From contig JAIRMK010000066.1 of the NCBI GenBank assembly GCA_031258755.1, positions 1 to 7,094 of the forward strand: a stretch of DNA of 7,094 nt. Reading direction: 5' to 3'. The stretch comes from Prevotellaceae bacterium (GTDB lineage: Bacteria; Bacteroidota; Bacteroidia; Bacteroidales; UBA932). Below are positions 5,291 through 7,094 of this stretch, piece by piece; within the stretch, counting starts at the first letter, position 1, and every line of letters starts with the position of its first letter. The position numbers and the translations under genes are program-made. The notes under the pieces were generated by a model. That model worked only from the letters and a program-made list of their open reading frames with translations, was not told the origin of the DNA and searched no databases.

Positions 5291-6115
5291 ATGATACGAA
5301 CTGTTAAAATAGACGGATTTTGGTCACAATATAGCATCGATTGGAAGCCCTATCCCGATGTAAATATATTGGTAGGCAGCAACGGCAGCGGAAAAAGCAC
5401 ACTGCTGCGGATACTGGATATTGCGCTCTCGTGCCGCGCCAATGCAGACCTTGAGCTACATCGGTTTCTTTCGCACGGATATATCCTGCGCATAGCCGGC
5501 GACAACATCGATATTAAGATTCATGATGGGAAAAACGGCAATCTGTGTTATAATCAGTGCCAATACCATTTCGTAAACACGTTTGATGAAATCATAAAAG
5601 AAAAGAAAGCGCTTGATCAGGAAATGTCGCCGCTCTCCGCACGCCTCATGGCCGCCATTTTCGACACTCACGAGATGTCGCTCAACAGCTACCGGTTGAA
5701 AGCCACGGAAAGCCAGGCTACCAGCAACCGCGTCAATAAACGGCTACAACAATGGATTAGCACGGTCAATGATTTCTTTTTCACCACCAGAAAAACATTC
5801 TGCATACAAGGCAACAACGTATTTTTCAAACACAGCACCGGCGAAAAGTTGTCGCTCGAACACCTCTCGGCAGGCGAAAAACAGCTGCTTATTATTCTAA
5901 CCCATGCGCTCATACAAGACAAAGAGCCTTTCGTGTTACTAATGGACGAGCCCGAAATTTCTTTAGATATCGACTGGCAATATAAACTGGTCCACACCAT
6001 CCGGAAATTCAATCCCAGCTGCCAATTGATTATCGCCACCCATTCCCCCGGCATTTTCGGCGACGGATGGAACGACAAGGTGATTTTCATGGAAGAATTA
6101 TTGCGAAAGCAATGA
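5291..6115 (+). CDS. Compact ABC-type AAA ATPase, AriA-like (PARIS candidate)
   Basis: 274 residues from ATG 5291, chosen because MIRTVKIDGF is a typical start for this ATPase class and because the -7 box at 5247 lies after the other ATG (5231). All ABC/SMC-type ATPase motifs are visible: Walker A GSNGSGKST (29-37), signature LSAGEKQLL (192-200), Walker B VLLMDEPE (215-222, with D219 and E220), D-loop SLD (224-226) and a switch His in IIATHSPG (H251). Between Walker A and the signature, residues about 96-165 are mostly helical and stand where the coiled coil or lid sits in relatives. The protein is cytosolic and fits the AAA_15/AAA_21 group. The ATGA overlap with a DUF4435 gene matches PARIS, where the ATPase AriA senses a phage trigger and releases the nuclease AriB. 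It is smaller than the AriA proteins I recall. It could instead be another ATPase/TOPRIM-like defence pair. Confidence 0.85.
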   Translation: MIRTVKIDGFWSQYSIDWKPYPDVNILVGSNGSGKSTLLRILDIALSCRANADLELHRFLSHGYILRIAGDNIDIKIHDGKNGNLCYNQCQYHFVNTFDEIIKEKKALDQEMSPLSARLMAAIFDTHEMSLNSYRLKATESQATSNRVNKRLQQWISTVNDFFFTTRKTFCIQGNNVFFKHSTGEKLSLEHLSAGEKQLLIILTHALIQDKEPFVLLMDEPEISLDIDWQYKLVHTIRKFNPSCQLIIATHSPGIFGDGWNDKVIFMEELLRKQ

Positions 6116-6801
6116 CGCCCGGCAACAACTTTTATCGCAAGTGGGCGCGGTGGTATATCGATCAGACTTACCTGAAAAGACTCGACGCCATTGTGCATGT
6201 GGAAGGTGAAACCGACAAAATATTCTGGAAACAAGTACTTGCCCAAGCCGGCCTGAACGTGCGGCCGGTGTCGGGCTCCGACAACCGGGAAGACCAAACT
6301 TCGGGGAAAAAACAGTGCCTGAAATACCGGCCATACTTGAGCCGCCGCTTCTTCATTTGCATAGACAGCGACTACGACTACCTCAAGCAAACACCACCGC
6401 CTTACAGCGCAAAAGATTTTATCCTGCAAACCTACACGTACGCCATAGAAAACCACTATTTAGCGTCCAATCCTTTTCTGCAAGATTTTTTGCGGGCATA
6501 CTCCCGCATCATATATCCCGTCTTTCTGGCTCACTTGGACGACAACAGTCCGATTGATGAGTTTTGCAGGTTTACCATGCCTTCCGCCAATCCGGCAGCG
6601 TTGGAGGCGTTGCAACGGCGCATCAAAAAACGGCTACCGGCACACGCTCCAAACCGCTACACCGCCTCGGGGCTCACCGCCGACAACGCCTACCTGTACA
6701 TCAAAGCAAAACTTCTCAAAAGCGCACTGAAATGCAAAGAAAACCTTTCTTTCAAACACTTTCCCATGAATAAAATACTGGAAGATGCGGCCGGGATATA
6801 G
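6112..6801 (+). CDS. DUF4435 protein, TOPRIM-like, AriB-like (PARIS candidate)
   Basis: 229 residues from ATG 6112, which overlaps the ATPase stop as ATGA, so translation is probably coupled. An earlier in-frame ATG at 6067 lies inside the ATPase gene and is less likely. Visible motifs are IVHVEGETDKIFW (E31, D35), then FICIDSDYD (D85, D87, D89) and YAIENHYL (E113). The order Glu, then DxD, is that of TOPRIM nucleases, and VEG..D / DxDxD / IEN is the DUF4435 pattern. Near the C-terminus NAYLYIKAKLL (192-202) resembles the closing helix of the family. In PARIS the DUF4435 partner AriB is a TOPRIM nuclease, set free by AriA, that cuts host tRNA and stops growth. It is shorter than AriB as I recall it. 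The nuclease role is inferred from family and context only. Confidence 0.82.
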   Translation: MTPGNNFYRKWARWYIDQTYLKRLDAIVHVEGETDKIFWKQVLAQAGLNVRPVSGSDNREDQTSGKKQCLKYRPYLSRRFFICIDSDYDYLKQTPPPYSAKDFILQTYTYAIENHYLASNPFLQDFLRAYSRIIYPVFLAHLDDNSPIDEFCRFTMPSANPAALEALQRRIKKRLPAHAPNRYTASGLTADNAYLYIKAKLLKSALKCKENLSFKHFPMNKILEDAAGI

Positions 6802-6802
6802 C

Positions 6803-6840
6803 ACACAGATGACACAGATTTAACGGATAAACACGGATTT
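6803..6840. repeat. ACACAGAT/ACACGGATT word array
   Basis: ACACAGAT (6803), ACACAGATT (6812), AACGGAT (6822) and ACACGGATTT (6831) repeat with a period of about 9-10 bases. It fills nearly all of the 47-base gap between two convergent genes. A run of six T follows (6842-6847), but I can fold no good stem before it. Confidence 0.7.
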
Positions 6841-6848
6841 GTTTTTTG

Positions 6849-7094
6849 CTATCGCGCCCTGACGGCGCATGCGGGCAACAAGGCAGCTACAAAGCCAATG
6901 CCGGCCACCGACACGGCCACCCACAACACATCGCTCCACAGCACCGTCACCGGATAGGCCGACACTAAGAAGTTGCCGGACATGCCCACAATACCGAACT
7001 GCTGTTGCAGGAAGCACAGCAACAGTCCGCCGAGCACCCCGCACACCACGCCACACAGCGAAATCATCCAGCCTTCCAGTAAGAACACCGACCG
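6849..7094 (-). CDS. C-terminal end of an FtsX/LolE-like ABC transporter permease, partial
   Basis: 81 residues are visible; the frame is open to the right edge and stops at TAG 6849-6851. FLLEGWMISLCGVVCGVLGGLLL is the usual start of the third membrane helix of FtsX/MacB/LolC-E permeases, followed by LQQQFG, a short periplasmic turn (GNFLVSAYPV) and a last helix (VLWVAVSVAGIGFVAALLP). GNF..AYPV and the glycine-rich helix resemble Bacteroidota LolE-type permeases that move lipoproteins from the inner membrane, but the substrate cannot be told from this piece. It converges on the ATPase/DUF4435 unit. Confidence 0.8.
   Translation of the reverse strand, partial: RSVFLLEGWMISLCGVVCGVLGGLLLCFLQQQFGIVGMSGNFLVSAYPVTVLWSDVLWVAVSVAGIGFVAALLPACAVRAR

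Noticed and set aside
5689..6456. 255-residue open frame on the minus strand opposite the ATPase/DUF4435 junction
   Set aside because: It lies antisense to two well-supported genes with clear motifs, and its translation shows no recognisable domain.

Overview
The window looks like chromosomal DNA of a member of the Bacteroidota, most likely Bacteroidales. The reasons are a PorV-type outer-membrane protein of the type IX secretion system, a BACON-domain lipoprotein, a TraR/DksA-like protein with a degenerate zinc finger next to lspA, and promoters that fit the Bacteroidota -33/-7 pattern (TTG, about 19 bases, TAnnTTTG). No close species can be named from the sequence alone.

Left part (1-3080), all on +: the nearly complete 3' part of an uncharacterised, visibly GC-rich gene (1-684); a spacer with a worn palindrome and short tandem words; a surface-type BACON lipoprotein (820-2199); a spacer with two hairpins and more tandem words; then a small four-helix-bundle (S23/IVP-like) gene (2467-3045) that ends at a strong terminator. 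The terminators on either side of this gene share an identical 20-base core.

Middle (3079-5224), all on -: a dksA-like gene, lspA and a porV-family gene read in that order. They probably form one operon driven by a promoter at 5194-5224. Its products are a transcription modulator, the signal peptidase that matures lipoproteins, and an outer-membrane shuttle protein for type IX cargo. The porV reading frame has only a TTG start; a well-formed ATG lies 16 bases upstream, out of frame.

Right part (5247-7094): divergent from the dksA promoter is a two-gene unit with a 4-base ATGA overlap. It encodes a compact ABC-type AAA ATPase and a DUF4435 protein with TOPRIM-like acidic residues. This is the gene composition of PARIS anti-phage systems (AriA + AriB), in a small form, and is the most interesting item here. 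The window closes with the C-terminal end of a convergent FtsX/LolE-like ABC transporter permease.

Most spacers carry short tandem 'word' arrays with a period of 7-10 bases (CTCTGTG, TTAAAT, GACTTAAA, GATTTAC, ACACAGAT). None lies inside a gene. No tRNA, rRNA, insertion sequence or CRISPR array was seen.
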